A DNA stretch of 64,000 bases from Amborella trichopoda (Eukaryota; Streptophyta; Magnoliopsida; Amborellales; Amborellaceae): contig NW_006497557.1 in assembly GCF_000471905.2 (NCBI RefSeq), positions 1,863,858 to 1,927,857 of the forward strand. The letters are read 5' to 3'. The notes beneath the pieces were generated by a model. The model had not been told where the DNA came from and ran no database searches. It saw only the letters and a program-made list of their open reading frames with translations. A program made the position numbers and the translations under genes. The stretch's first letter is position 1; every line of letters starts with the position of its first letter. Shown here in pieces: positions 43,712-55,498 of this stretch.

Positions 43712-44140
43712 TCATGATGTTATTTGGAAGGGCCCCCACTGTGAACAGGGTATGCACTCTATCATAGGCCAGTTCCTTGCCAGAGAAGTCTTCTTTGTAT
43801 GTTTGATAGTCTCAATTAAAGCACTACCACCTTCTTCTAATGTGAGAGCAACTTTTGACCTGTAACCATCCTCTTTTCCTTTGATGCAAGAGCAACTCTT
43901 CTGATGTGAAAGCAATTTTTGGCTTGTAACCGTCCTCTCCTCAGATGCAAGAGCAACGCAGGGGTCATCTATTCTCTTTTCCTCTGATGTAAGAGCATTG
44001 CTAAGGTCATCCATTCTCTTTTCCTCAGATGCGAGAGCAATGCTTGGATCATCCATTCTCTTTTCCTTAGATGTAAGAGCAATATATCCCTGTAACTTCC
44101 TTAATAATGCATTTATGATTATAACTTGTAATTTCTTCAA
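43712..44140 (-). CDS. Small extra ORF downstream of pol, Tat C (142 aa, function unknown)
   Basis: It starts 104 bp after the pol stop at 44,244. Residues about 20-70 are three and a half copies of a 14-residue unit (ALASEEKRMDDPSI; 42-bp units), charged and Glu/Lys/Asp-rich. The C-terminal part carries LIETIKHTKKTSLARNWPM and SQWGPFQ. The ORFs after pol in copies A and B share this block. Protein function is unknown; a non-coding explanation remains open. Confidence 0.45.
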   Translation of the reverse strand: MKKLQVIIINALLRKLQGYIALTSKEKRMDDPSIALASEEKRMDDLSNALTSEEKRIDDPCVALASEERTVTSQKLLSHQKSCSCIKGKEDGYRSKVALTLEEGGSALIETIKHTKKTSLARNWPMIECIPCSQWGPFQITS

Positions 44141-44243
44141 TAAAAAGAATTAAGATTTATTGAATTGATTTGCTCATTTTCCTTTTCATCATTTCTTTCT
44201 TCTATCTTTAACTCCTTCGCATGTTGAGTCTTTTAAACACGTA

Positions 44244-47200
44244 TCAAGGATAGTACTTCTGTAGATATCGCCCATTGATGGGGGAATCGCCTCCTCTCCA
44301 TCAGGATGTGCCAGTACATGAGCACCAGTTTGTGAGACCTTCTTGACTATAAAAGGGACTTCCCACTTAGGTTCAAACTTTCCTTTACATCTTCCATGCA
44401 TAACAATTGGCCTTTTGACAACTAGAAGTAGATCCCCATGGGTGAATGAGCGAACCTTAACTGACTTGTCAAAGGCCCTCTTAATTCTCCCCTGGTTGAG
44501 CTTCCAATCTCTTTTCATCAAGTGCATCCAACTCTTGGTAATGAAGCTTGACCCTCTCATCTTCAGTCAGTCCTTCATATATGGCGACATGAAGTGAGGG
44601 TAGTTGAATCTCGCGGGGTAAAACTGCTTCATCCCCATAAACCAAGCAATAAGGAGTGGAATTGGTGGCTATTCTTATGGTAGTGCGATAGGCCCACAAG
44701 GCTTCCAAAAGTTTCTCATGCCAAGTTTTCCCTATTTTCTATACTAACTTTATCAAAACACCACACAGAGTCTCATTGAAAGATTCAACTAAGCCATTCG
44801 CCCTAGGGTGGTACATAGTTGAGTACTTCCACTAGAAACTGAACTGACTAACCAAGCGATCAATATGATGACTTCTAAATTGAGGGCCATTGTTCGATAT
44901 AATCCTATCAGGCACTCCAAATCGATATATGATATGATGTCGCACAAATTGGTCACCACAGCCCCTGACACTTGCTTGAGGGGGACTGCTTCAGCCCACT
45001 TGGAGAAATAATCCGTAGCTGCCAGAATGAAGACATGGCCCAGTGTTGAAGGAGGATCAATAGGTCCTACAATGTCCATACCCCATTGTGAAAAGGTCCA
45101 TGATGACATTGTAGGGTGTAAGGGCTATGGAGGCTGATGAATAAAGCATGAATGCATCTGGCATACCTAGCATCTTTTGGCATTGTTTAGGGAGTCAGCA
45201 ATCATCGAAGGCCAATAATACCTCAGCCTACGTATCTGCTCATAAAGCTTAGGACCGAACTGATGCAGTCCACAGATGCCAGAATGCACTTCTTCCAACA
45301 CCTTATTTGCTTCTTGCACATTTACACATCTAAGGATAATTCCATCAAAAGATCGGCGGCAAAGAGTACACTCTATGACCCAAACAGGCATCGGCCCTGG
45401 TGGAGATAATGGAAATGTAGCGCTGAGCCTTGTGTGTGCATCAGCCTTCTATTGGGGATGTGACTTAGAGAAACATCGGCAAGCTGAGCCATATACGACT
45501 TCACAGTATTGTGATAGGGCTTGAGACTGTCCTTTCTCACGTCATAGATCCACTTAAGCTGCAGAATAACCAACTCAAAATCGCCATAGATATTGAGCTG
45601 CTCCAACTGTAGATCAAAGGTTATCTCCACCTAATTGTAAGGGCCGGATATTCTTCCTCATTATGGGAACCAACTTTAGTGAGAGAGATGGATAAAGGAA
45701 GCACACCTCCTTTCGGAGTCATGAATACCACCTCGGTGCCTCTGCGATCAGATTGGAAGGCTCCATCAAATACATCTCCCATGCTTGAGCAAGTTTTGTA
45801 CAGAAGAATTCTTCAATGGGGAGGCCACTTAATAAGGGAGATTCTTCTGGAAAAGGATGCGTTGCGAGAAAATGAGCCAGGGCTTGACCCTTGATGGCCT
45901 TTTGTTGTACATATGTGATGTCGAATTCCATCAGTAATAATGCCCACTTCGCAAGATGTCCTGACAAGCTTGGAAGTGTCATGAGAAACATTACAAGATC
46001 CACCTTTGATATTAGTCTTACTTCATGAATGAGCAGGTAGTGGTGGAGCTTTTGCACTGCAAAGATTAGGGCCACATAGATCTTCTCGATAGGGGGATAA
46101 TTCTTCTTGACCCCTTGCATCTTGCGGTTGAGATAGTATAGTGGGGTCTATTTCCCTTCTTCACTGTTCAGCACCAATAATGCCCTGAGTGACTCGTTTA
46201 GAGCAGTCACATATAGGATGGGAGGTTTTCCCATACAACGACCTGAGAGGTTTGAGATGAACCTACGGATAAAATCCAGGTTGATGGCATTTCCTAGATC
46301 GCCTTGATCTTGACTGGCTCCACTTCTAACCCTTAGCCTCTAACAACGAACCCTAAGAACTTTCCTAAATGCACCTCAAAAGCGCATTTTAGCGGGTTCA
46401 TTTTGAGCTGATGAAGGTGTAACCGTTCGAGCACCTTTTCAAGATCTCTCATATGAGCGTCTTTCTATTTGGATTTCACCACCAAGTCATCTACATAACA
46501 ATCCACCTCTTTATGCATCATGTCTTTGAAGATGGTCGTCATTGCTCTCTGATACGTGGTACCGGCATTCTTCAATCCAAAAAGCATCATTTTATAGCAG
46601 AAGACCCCTTTTGGAGTCAAGAATGTGGTGGTTTCCTCATCTTCTGGAGCCATCTGTATCTGATTATATCCGGAGTATTCGTCCATGACGGAGAAGATCT
46701 GACAATGAGTCATAGAATCAATGAGCATCCCCATGAATGGAAAACAATTTGCTAGCAATTTTGGGTACTTGACTTCATGGATGAAGCTTACTTTCTTGAG
46801 TTTGGTCACCTCAACATTTATCTGCATTTCGGGATCAGTCCAGAACCTCCTTGATTTCTACTTAATGGGCTTGACAGAGGGATCGATGCCGAGACGATGA
46901 ACCGCGACTTGAGGATCTAAACCAGGCATCTCATGGTAATGCCAGTCAAAGGCATATCAGTTTGTTTGTAAGGAGGCAGTGAAATTCTCTTTCTCCTCTG
47001 GAGACATATTTATCGAGATAAAAGTGGGTCAAGGATCAATTTCATCCCCTAGATTTATGTCTTCGAGTTCAGCGGTTGTGGCTTGACCTCCTTCTTCCCA
47101 TTCTTCTGGGGACCCCTGCAACTCCTCATCAATGGCTTTAAAGGTTTCTCATTAATCTCAAGTGCATAGACCCATGATCCTGACATATGAACTTCCAATA

Positions 47201-47477
47201 GAGTTCCAGGGTAGGTCATGATTTCTTCACCTTTCTCGAACTGAGGAACAAAAGGGATAGCATACCAGGCTACAAGAGTTTGATTTGAAAGTTACAACGG
47301 TGTTAAAATTCAGCGATTGTGGGGTATGAGGCACCCTCATATGAATTGCTCGGTGTTTGCATGGGTGTCTATAGTGTTTTCCCCGTGCTAGCTAATACTT
47401 CATAGACCGGTACCATGTGGAAAGCTTCTTGAGAATAGAACCTCTAGCCTCTTGATTCTCTCAGCCTTTGCTCAAAG
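44244..47477 (-). pseudogene. Tat element C pol: reverse transcriptase, two RNases H, integrase
   Basis: Reverse transcriptase at 46,827-46,465 has EVKYPKLLAN, MDEYSGYNQIQM, FGLKNAGTTYQ and an intact YVDDLVVKSK. An in-frame deletion of about 29 codons directly after LLAN removes the VKKKNG...DFR region. First RNase H at 46,120-45,730: KKNYPPIEKIYVALIFAVQK, SGHLAKWALLLMEFDITYV, KGQALAHFLATHP. Second RNase H: AWEMYL, then after a shift LEQLNIYGDFELVILQL (45,600). Integrase: GPKLYEQIRRLRYYWPSMIA (45,270-45,200), WGMDIVGPIDPPSTLGHVFI and ATDYFSKWAEAVPLK (45,080-44,970), KFEPKWEVPFIVKK, end QKYYP at 44,244. Several frameshifts. Confidence 0.9.
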
Positions 47478-48770
47478 TCGGTTTTTCAAGGGATTGCAGC
47501 ATTTAGGCAAGTTAGACTTAGAGTCGGCTGTGGAGCAATCATCATGGTCACCTTGCATAACCGACATGGTGACTCTCTTTGGCTCGGTTCTAGAATCTAG
47601 ACTTAGGTAAGGGCTAGGCTTGACGGTTTAAAGCAGACCTATCCAAAATCTAGGGGCAAAACTCTGACTAAGACCTAGGCTAAGATTAGACTGGAACCTA
47701 GACTTGCTAAACTCAATCGGTTCTGGTTCGGACTCGAAACTAGGGTAAGCCTAGTCTAGCTCTAGAGGCAACTCTATGCTTAGACCTATATTAGAACCTA
47801 GACAAAGATATAAACTAGATGGTGCACGAGTCTCAGATAGGACCGAGCGTGGGTCTAGGTTCGGACTGGAGTGTGAGCCTTGTTAGGGCCTAGACTGAGC
47901 TGGGTGCAAGCCTGGGCTTGGACCTAGGGGGTTTTGAAACTTAAACCGAATGTGGCCCCAGACTGGATCAAGATTGAACTAAGAATGAGCCTTCGGCTTG
48001 GATCAAGAGGGGGCCTAGGTTCGGACCTAGGTGTTAACCTGGTTCAGACCTAAGCTAGGCTGAGTATAAGCCTGGACTTGGACCCAGAGATTTTTAATGA
48101 TCAAACCAGGTGTAAACCGAGTTCGAAACTGGGCTAGGCTAGGTACAAGCCTGGACTTGTACCCATAGAGTTTTAATGATCAAACTAGATGTGGACCTGG
48201 ACTGGATCAAAGTTGAGTTAGGAACGAGCCTTCGGCTAAGACCAAGAGGGGGCCAAGGTTCGGACCTGGGCTAGGCTGGGTCTAAGCTTGAACTTGGACC
48301 CAGAAGCTTCCGCTCAGATCAAAAGCGGGTCTGGACTGGAGTCTAAGATTAACCTATCAGAAATAAGCAAGCTGGCACACGAAAATGTTTGACCTAGTTT
48401 GATTATGGGTTGGCTTGGCTTGAGAGTGGGTTCCTTACTATTGAAAAGCGATTAGGCTGATATAGGTCCCCACATAGGTCCTGACCTCTTGTTATAGGAT
48501 GTTCACTAGGTCCTACTATACGCGGAGGTTCTTTGAGGAAGAGGATTATGGAGGGGAACTCACAGTTAAGTTACGCAAATCCCAACCGCCACGGCTCTCA
48601 ATGCTAGGTTCCCCTCCTGCCGTTAATGAGGATTTTGGGTGTTTTCAAAATATTTATTTGTTGGTTTGCCAAGCATTCCTGGTCCGGTGTGCCCTGAAGT
48701 GTGTAAATAATCACACAATAAAAAATAAAGTCAAGCACACAATGCACACAGAGCAAGCACGGCAATAAGT

Positions 48771-49150
48771 GAGCGCTTGGAACTGATCGAGCCTAGCGAT
48801 GCGTGCTTCGAGGCGAAACACACTTGAAGCATAGTATAAATGGAGAGGTAAGTAACCCCTAAAAAGATAAAGTCAGAAAAATGAGACCAGGTACAGTCCG
48901 TCCTAAGTCGAGCACGGCCTGAGTCAAGGGTGGCTCGAACGGAACACGGTTTAGGGGGAAATAAGTGAGTGCTTGGCACTGATAGTACCTAGTGATGCAC
49001 GCTTCTAGGTGATACTCGCTCGAAGCACAGTATAAATTGAGGGGTGCCCTAAGAAAGTAAATTCAAAACAATTAGACCAAGCACGGTCCGTGCTAAGTCG
49101 AGCATGGCCTCGGTCGAGGGTGACTCGACGAGACACGGTTCAAGAGGGTG
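48771..49150. repeat. Tandem duplication of about 196 bp in Y leader copy 2
   Basis: Units start at 48,771 and 48,967, each with a TATAAAT(G/T)GAG phrase and an AAGTCGAGCA phrase. It is the counterpart of 777-1,145. Confidence 0.75.
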
Positions 49151-49923
49151 CATGCTGCCCTTGATGTATATTTATTTATTTATTTATTTATTTTTATCAT
49201 TTTTAACCTTGGTGAATCGAAGTTTAACTAAGCATAGTGAAAGGAGGGAAAACATGAATTTGATGAAAAATAACAAACTAAAATCAAATCAAATAGTCAG
49301 AACAGGGCAGACTTATTTGAGGAAAATTTTGTTTTTTATATGTTTTAGGACCTTATTCTGAGCAAAAATTTGGTGGAAAATCAGCCAAAAGGCTCTGAAA
49401 CAGGTATGTGGGGTCCCATAAGTTTTCTAGGCCTTTTACAGTTGGGCAACACGTGTGGGGTTGCCGTTGCAGGATGGGCGACACTACTAGTGTCGCCCAA
49501 AAAAATATTTTTTTTATTTTATTTTTATGTTTTTCGTGTAAAAATTAATTAAATAAGACTATTTTAAACTTGGAAAGAGTAGGAAAAAAATATATTTTTG
49601 GTTAAATAAATTAAAACAGAGTTAATAGTCAAAAGCAAATAGGACAGATCTGTATCAAGTAAAATATTTTTTTGGTATTTTTAAAATTTTATTTTGGTCT
49701 AAAAGTTCGTTAACAGTCATAAAAATGTTCTTAGAACAAATTTTTAAGGTTTCAAAAAATTCTAGAACTTTCGAATTTGGGGCGACACGGGGAGTGTCAC
49801 CGAAAACAAATCAGGGTTTCACAGCAGCAAAACCCTAGATCCTGGTTACTGCCAACTTCTGGGACTTTTTGTGAAAAACGATGGATAAAATTTTTATTTT
49901 AGCTCTTGGATCAAGTTCAAAAC

Positions 49924-49941
49924 GCTCCACGGTGGATGCCT
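49924..49941 (-). promoter_or_regulatory. Primer binding site of Y copy 2, tRNA-Lys type (decayed)
   Basis: The minus strand reads AGGCATCCACCGTGGAGC, 3 nt after the LTR end, the same spacing as in copy 1. The CCACCGTGG core of the tRNA-Lys site is better preserved here than in copy 1. Confidence 0.7.
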
Positions 49942-49944
49942 AAC

Positions 49945-51417
49945 TGTTTATGATGAAAATAAGGCAGATCTTCCGATGAAGATCTCTCGATTTTAACACC
50001 TTAAACTAAATGAAAAATGCATTAAAAGAGTGTTCAAGAAAGTGGGACAAATTGAATCCAAATCTGAGGCCAAATCTTCTCGGAAAGAGCAGATCTGTTC
50101 TCAGATCTGTGGCAGGGCCAGCATGATCCAGAGCGTCCAAAATGCGATCTCAAATAAAATTAACAAAACATATGAAAATAAAATTAAAATGATAAAAAAT
50201 AAGAAAAGGAAAGAAATGGTACCAAATCGAGCAGAATGGCCCGGGGCTTCCGAGCCTTCTAGGGCTCGACCGTATTAGAACCTATCCTCTTTTGTCTCTC
50301 TGAGTCAGATGTTTATCAACAAATCGCTTCGGTATGAAGGCTTTGATTTGAGATTTTGTGTCCTAGTGGTTGATCTGGTTTGTGTCCTAAGGGTAAATCT
50401 GCGGTTTCTCTCAGGGGGCTAAGGCTTCTTAATGCAATATTTCAGGGTTTTCGCTCGTATAGCTTCTTCAAGTTTTTTATCTCTATCTCTTCTATGTTTT
50501 TCTTTCTCTGCAGGGTTTCTAATCTCTATCTCTCTCTCTCTTAGGGTTTTTCTCTCTGATTTCTCCCCAGTCTCGATCCCAGGCTTTTTCTCTCTCCTAG
50601 GGTTTTTATCTCGAGCGTTTTCTTTTTCTGAAATCCCTTATCTCCTCTCCCTAAATGGTCCCAAAAAGATCCTAAAAAGGGGGCAAAATTTGTTCGAGAG
50701 AATATCTTCCCATAACCAATCAACAAACTCAGTCAAAAACGTGTTTTAGAGGTCTCGGATCTGTGCGACACGACTGGTGTCGCCCGAGCGACACATCTAG
50801 TGCTGCCTAAAAAACTGAAAATCTCAACTTGAAGCAAAAAGAGGTAGTTGAAACAGGTGGTGTCGCTCAGGCGACAAAGGTAGTGTCATCCAATTTGGGC
50901 GACACTAGGCGTGTCACTGAGTCTAGGTTGGGTGACACTGCCCGTGTCACCGAAGTCAAACTTGGTCAAAGTTCATTTTTAACTTTGAGTGCATTTCCAT
51001 TCTCTTTTGAAGCTACCAGAAAAATTTTGGGTCAAAAAGAATTTTTTTACTATTTTTAATAATTGTTTTGGTAAAACAAGACATTTATTGGAATTACTTG
51101 GGTGACACTGCTAGTGTCACACAACTCAAAACTTGTCGAAATTTCGTTATTTCACTTTTGGCTTTTTCTTTAACCTCTTATGAAGCTCTGAGAGAAAATT
51201 TGGACCAAAATGGATTTATTTATTTATTTTTACGATTTGTTTGGTAAACCTTGGCATTTATAAAAAAATCTGGGTTAAAACAAGGTTTCGGGCACGCAGA
51301 CTGGTTCCGGTCACCGAGTAGGCTGCGTGAACTATGGATTTTGGGTTTACTAGGATAATGTGGTCCTAAGGGTTTAGAAACCGTAGAATTTTCCAATTTT
51401 AAAATGGGGTGTCTACA
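49945..51417 (-). mobile_element. Family Y 5' LTR, copy 2
   Basis: It has TG...CA ends (plus: TGTTTATG to TGTCTACA), 1,473 bp, and is homologous to 1,974-4,095. It includes a pyrimidine-rich CTCTATCTCTCTC stretch (50,480-50,600) in single copy and many GTGTCGCC/GGCGACAC palindromes at 50,758-50,960 and 51,103-51,122. It is inserted in the X-type LTR of element D, with AGGAT directly outside. The matching target copy cannot be found because the element's other end is lost. Confidence 0.8.
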
Positions 51418-53158
51418 AGGATAAGTTGTGCTTGCAGGCACGGAGAGAAAATAGGGAAGAGAGATAAAGGGAGAAGAGAGAAATGATGACATGCACACCC
51501 TAAGTGTGTGTGCCAACGGATATGAGATAAGAAAAAGGGAGAAAAATAAGGGAGAGAAGGGTGTCGCGCCGGCTTTACCAGCAGGTAAGGGGTGATAGAG
51601 AGGGAGAGAAATAAGAGAGAGAGATGGTGTCGTGCACATCCCCTAGATGTGTGCCAACAGATATGGGATAAGAAAGAGGGAAAAAATAAGGAAGAGATGG
51701 GCACCGCTATGGCTTTGCCAGCAGGTAAGGGATAGTAGATAGGGAGAAAAATAAGAGAGAAAGGGGAGAGAGGAGGTATATGGGCAATTTCCCAAGGTGG
51801 TAGAGTTTTCTCTTTCCTTTTTCTTGAAGTTGGGAGCTATACACAATGCAAGCCTTAAAGGGTAGGAGCCCAATTTTGATTACGCCTCCCAATTGACTTG
51901 AGCTCACTTATATAAAACAACCACAAAACATGTGTGGCATGCTCAGAACTAAGCCAAATTGAGGAAAATTACAATCTAACGGAATTAAAAATAAATTCCC
52001 ATTTTTGGACAAAATTTCACAATTACCCCTTAGTTCTTTTGAGCAAATGACAAACCCATCCCTCCATTAGGGGCCTCTTGATATGGCTAGACTTCAGGAG
52101 CATCTTCGGGTGTTTGTAGCAGTGATATGGATGATTCATCATCACAGAATTGATGCTTGGCCCGAGCTGAGAATTTTGATGGCCCTTGACTGTCTTGAAA
52201 TAGATTTTTACCCAATTTTTCACAAAGGGGTTAAAAATCCGACGAAGTCCATAAACTTCGATCACTATTCTAGTGCCATGCGTATTCTTCCAATTCCTCT
52301 TTTTGGTCTTGAATTGAAGAGGACACTGTCACAATCATTTTGCACCTAGTTTCGTCTGATTTAGTGTCAGTTTAACTCTTTTTCAAATTTGTGAGGTCGC
52401 CAAAAAATGGGATTCCAACGATCGAGAAAGCGTGTCTCCTTTCAACCTTGAAATCTGTGCTATCTGGCCTTTAATCGAGCATAAAACTTGTACCAGCTTG
52501 TAGCCCTTCGTGTTGCGGTCACAACGGACCCAATTTCATGCTGATCTGCGGATCTCGAGTTATCTCCTCACAAAGCTCAGGATGTTTCTATCAAAGTTCT
52601 AATTTTTTCAGGTTTCAGGCCCATCTTCTCTCTAGGAAATCTCTCGCCTCAGGCCACCTTACAGGACGTGCCATATATCAAAATGACTGGGCCGTCGAGA
52701 CCTAGCTTGTGTCAAAATTTGAGCTTGTTCTAATTCTAGACGAGCGATCTATGAGTATTTGAAAATCATCTCGACAGATGAAAGCATAGTCTCCATTAGT
52801 CGGGATAGGTTCTCTGAGGCCCCACCACAATAGTGTAAAACCTCCTGCTTTGTGGCAATTTTGAAACAGAATGATCCTAGGCGATCGGATTGAGCCTAAA
52901 TTTGGTCCCCGAGGGTTTTTCGACATGCCGGACCCAATGGCGGAGGTCTGGTGCCGTACTGGAGCCATTAGCATAAGGCTACTATGAAGAGTCCTTTCTT
53001 GGTGCGAGGGCGCCGCACCTAGGTCATTACTCTGAAGGCTTTATTTTTGGCACAATCTTGGTCTGCGAGTGTTTTGTGAACCTGTGAGACCAAACTGACG
53101 CCGACCCTCTACTTATTCGCATGGGCTTATGGAAGTACATAAAAAATGACGTACAACA
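51418..53158 (-). mobile_element. Divergent X LTR (3' LTR of Tat element D), truncated
   Basis: On its own strand it starts TGTTGTACGTCATTTTTTATG at 53,158. It has a TATA-like TTTATATAAG at 51,916-51,907, close to the ACATGTGTGGCATGCTC and ACAATTACCCC phrases that match the other X LTRs (compare 8,800-8,900). U5 sequence is cut off at 51,418 by the Y LTR. It is clearly more diverged than the A and B LTRs. Confidence 0.7.
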
Positions 53159-53169
53159 ACTTGCCCTGA

Positions 53170-53210
53170 CAGATGTTGCTCTTCGATAAAAGTGAGAAGT
53201 GCAACATTCG
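53170..53210 (-). other. Conserved hairpin 11 nt upstream of the 3' LTR, copy D
   Basis: Sense arms CGAATGTTGC and GCAACATCTG enclose 21 nt with an inner CTTC/GAAG stem and a 1x1 A/A mismatch. Relative to A and B, the last outer pair changed from T-A to C-G on both arms. The two outermost inner-side mismatches are specific to D. The LTR edge is 11 nt away at 53,158. Confidence 0.75.
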
Positions 53211-53587
53211 ATAAAATTTAACGTCGTAGCTTCTCTGACGAATCCTTGCTAAGATGTGTTTATTGCTTCACGATCAGATTCTCTTTCTTGATCACTGGCA
53301 CAACACAATCCTCGAGGGGTAGACTTTGTTGGGCTCTTACCTTGCAGGGGTGGTGACCAAAGTGGTTTCTAATGGTCTGGTGCCTTGTTAGGGGGCTTTC
53401 TCTTGGTTCCGATAGAATCCATTTTGTTTTTGGGAGGTCACGCTAATGGTTTGCCTTCAGCGGGCTTATGACTTTTTTCCCAATGTGAACTTCTGATGTT
53501 CCAGCTAGTGGGGCCCTTCTTGTGAGCTTTATCTCATTCTTGTGAGCTTTATCCCTATCCAAATATAAACACCAGGAGCAACCTATT

Positions 53588-53990
53588 GGCTTATGTCCCA
53601 CTGGTCCAGTTGGGGGTCTTCCGAGTTACCCAGACCTGAAAGGACGTTGGCCTTCGAGGCGGTCCCTTTTTTGGGGACTTCACCCTGGATGCTTGAAACT
53701 TGATGGAGGAAGAAAAGGTAGGCAAGGTACCTCTTCGGCTTACGTCCTACTGATCCAGTTGGGGGTCTCTTGAATTACCCAGACTTGATAGGAGGATGGC
53801 CTCTGACGTGGTCCCATTTTAGGGGACTTCACCCTGGATGCTGGAGTTTATTGAGAAGAACGGCAGGTAAGGTACCTCTTTGGTTTACATCCTATTGGTC
53901 CAGTTGGGGATCGCCCGAATTACCCAGACTTGAAAGGAGGATGGCCTTTGAAGCGGTCCCATTTTAGGGGACTTCACCCTGGCTGCAAGA
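53588..53990. repeat. Tandem repeat of about 147 bp, 2.7 copies
   Basis: Units start at 53,588, 53,737 and 53,882 (GGCTTATGTCC, GGCTTACGTCC, GGTTTACATCC). Each contains CCAGTTGGGG and GGGGACTTCACCCTGG. It may be related to the 148-bp duplication of element A. Confidence 0.8.
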
Positions 53991-55215
53991 GTTTGATGAA
54001 AGAGAAGAGGAGCAGAGATTTTTTTTTCTTTTTCTTTTTTTTTTGACATGGCGACACTAAGCCTTGGATAAAAACATGGCACCAGGGCACTGAGGCCCTA
54101 GTTTCGAGAATAAGAAGGCGGCACAAAGGCCCGGGATAAGCTTGGCCCGAAGGTTGGAAATTTTCTTTGATTCTTGTTTTTTTTTCTGCAGGCAGCACTA
54201 ATTCCAAGGATAAATTTGGCCCGAACACCGAAAATTTTTATTTTTTTATTTTTTTTGCAGGCAGAAGTAAGGCTCAGGATAAGAAGGCGGCACCGGGGTC
54301 CTTAGGCCCCAGCGTTGAGAATAAGAAGACAACACAACGGCCTGGGATGAGAAGGTAGCACCGAGGCACTGAGGCCCTAGTGCTGAGAATAAGAACGCGA
54401 CACAAAGGCCATGGATATGAAGGTGGCACTGGGGCCTAGGTTCTTTTTTGAAGGCGCTAAGGTGGATTTTTTCTTTGAAGGCACTGGGGCTGGAAGTTTT
54501 AAGGCACTGAGGCCGGGGGTGAGAAGATTTGCCCTGATGGCTGGAGATAAGAAGGTTTGGACAGAAGACCGGAAAAGAAGGTTTGGTTCAGGCGCCCTTT
54601 GCAGGTTTCACCTGCACCAAGTGGATATGGCACCAATAGAGTGGTCTTCACTATATCCTTTATTAGGGCGCTTTTACCCGTGACTTCAAGATCATGTCCA
54701 CCCGTTGATTTTCAATTCTATTCATGATGGCCTTTGCAGGTTTTCGCCATGCTCAGATTTTTTTTTCTCAAGACTCTTTTACTTATGGCTTCGTGGCCCT
54801 TCTCGCCTGTCATTTTTATTCATGGCGCCCTTTGCAGGATTTCACCATGCCCTTGTTTCTTTTTGTTGGGTGATTTTAGCCATAGCTCCCTTTTTTTTTG
54901 TGGCTATGTCTGCCCGAAGCTCTTTTACTTTTATTCGCGATGGTTGCCAACTCACCAGACTTCTGTTTTTCTTTTTTTTTGAGGGGGAAAGAGGTCACTA
55001 ATGTAGTGAGCCTTGATAGATGAGTCTTGAGGGTGTGGCCCTGCCTCGGGTTGATCATAGCAGCTGGTGGCCAAGGCAGGGTGTCTTCTGGCCTCATAGG
55101 GTGTTGCCCCGAAGAGTAACTTTATTATGACCCAGGCAGTTTGTGTTCGTGCGAGGTCATGATGGTGGTGTCCGCGGGAGGTGTTAGAAGGCGCCCGCAG
55201 TGGTGAGGTGCTAGA

Positions 55216-55498
55216 GGCACCTGTGGGGGGTGGAGCGAAGATGGCACCCGCGGGGGATGGAGTGAATATGGTACCCGCAGGGGGTGGATTGAAGATGGCA
55301 CCCGCAGGGGACGTAGTGAATATGGTACCCGCGGGGGGTGGAGTGGAGATGGTACTCGCAGGGGTTGATCTGAAGATGGGACCCACGGGGGGTGGAACGA
55401 AGTGGTACCCGTGGGGGGTGGAGTGAAGATGGTATCTGCGTGGGGTGGAGTGTTGATGGCTCCCATGGGGTATGGAATGGAAATGGCACCCGCAGGGT
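55216..55498. repeat. 27-bp GC-rich minisatellite, about 10.5 copies
   Basis: Units such as GGTACCCGCGGGGGGTGGAG plus a 7-bp tail repeat with one single-base deletion near 55,402. The unit is a multiple of three and lacks stops, so frames stay open on both strands: plus strand MAPAGDGVN-type and minus strand PPPAGTIFT-type 9-residue repeats. Confidence 0.9.

Larger units (their letters stand above)
40321..47477 (-). mobile_element. Tat-lineage element C (minus strand, truncated at both ends)
   Basis: It contains pol, the extra ORF and most of the 3' region. The last part of the 3' region (about 620 bp, including the hairpin) and the 3' LTR are missing at 40,321. The gag, primer site and 5' LTR are missing beyond 47,477, where it joins family Y leader sequence. 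It is closer to A than to B in the 3' region because both share the TATA module. Confidence 0.82.
47478..49944 (-). mobile_element. Family Y copy 2: leader region, truncated
   Basis: It aligns with 1-1,973 and extends beyond that copy. It has GGGGGCCTAGGTTCGGACC phrases at 47,990-48,300, the 196-bp duplication (48,771-49,150) and GGGCGACAC palindromes (49,440-49,500, 49,780-49,800). It stops abruptly at about 47,478, where element C pol begins. No gag or pol domain of its own is seen. Confidence 0.75.
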
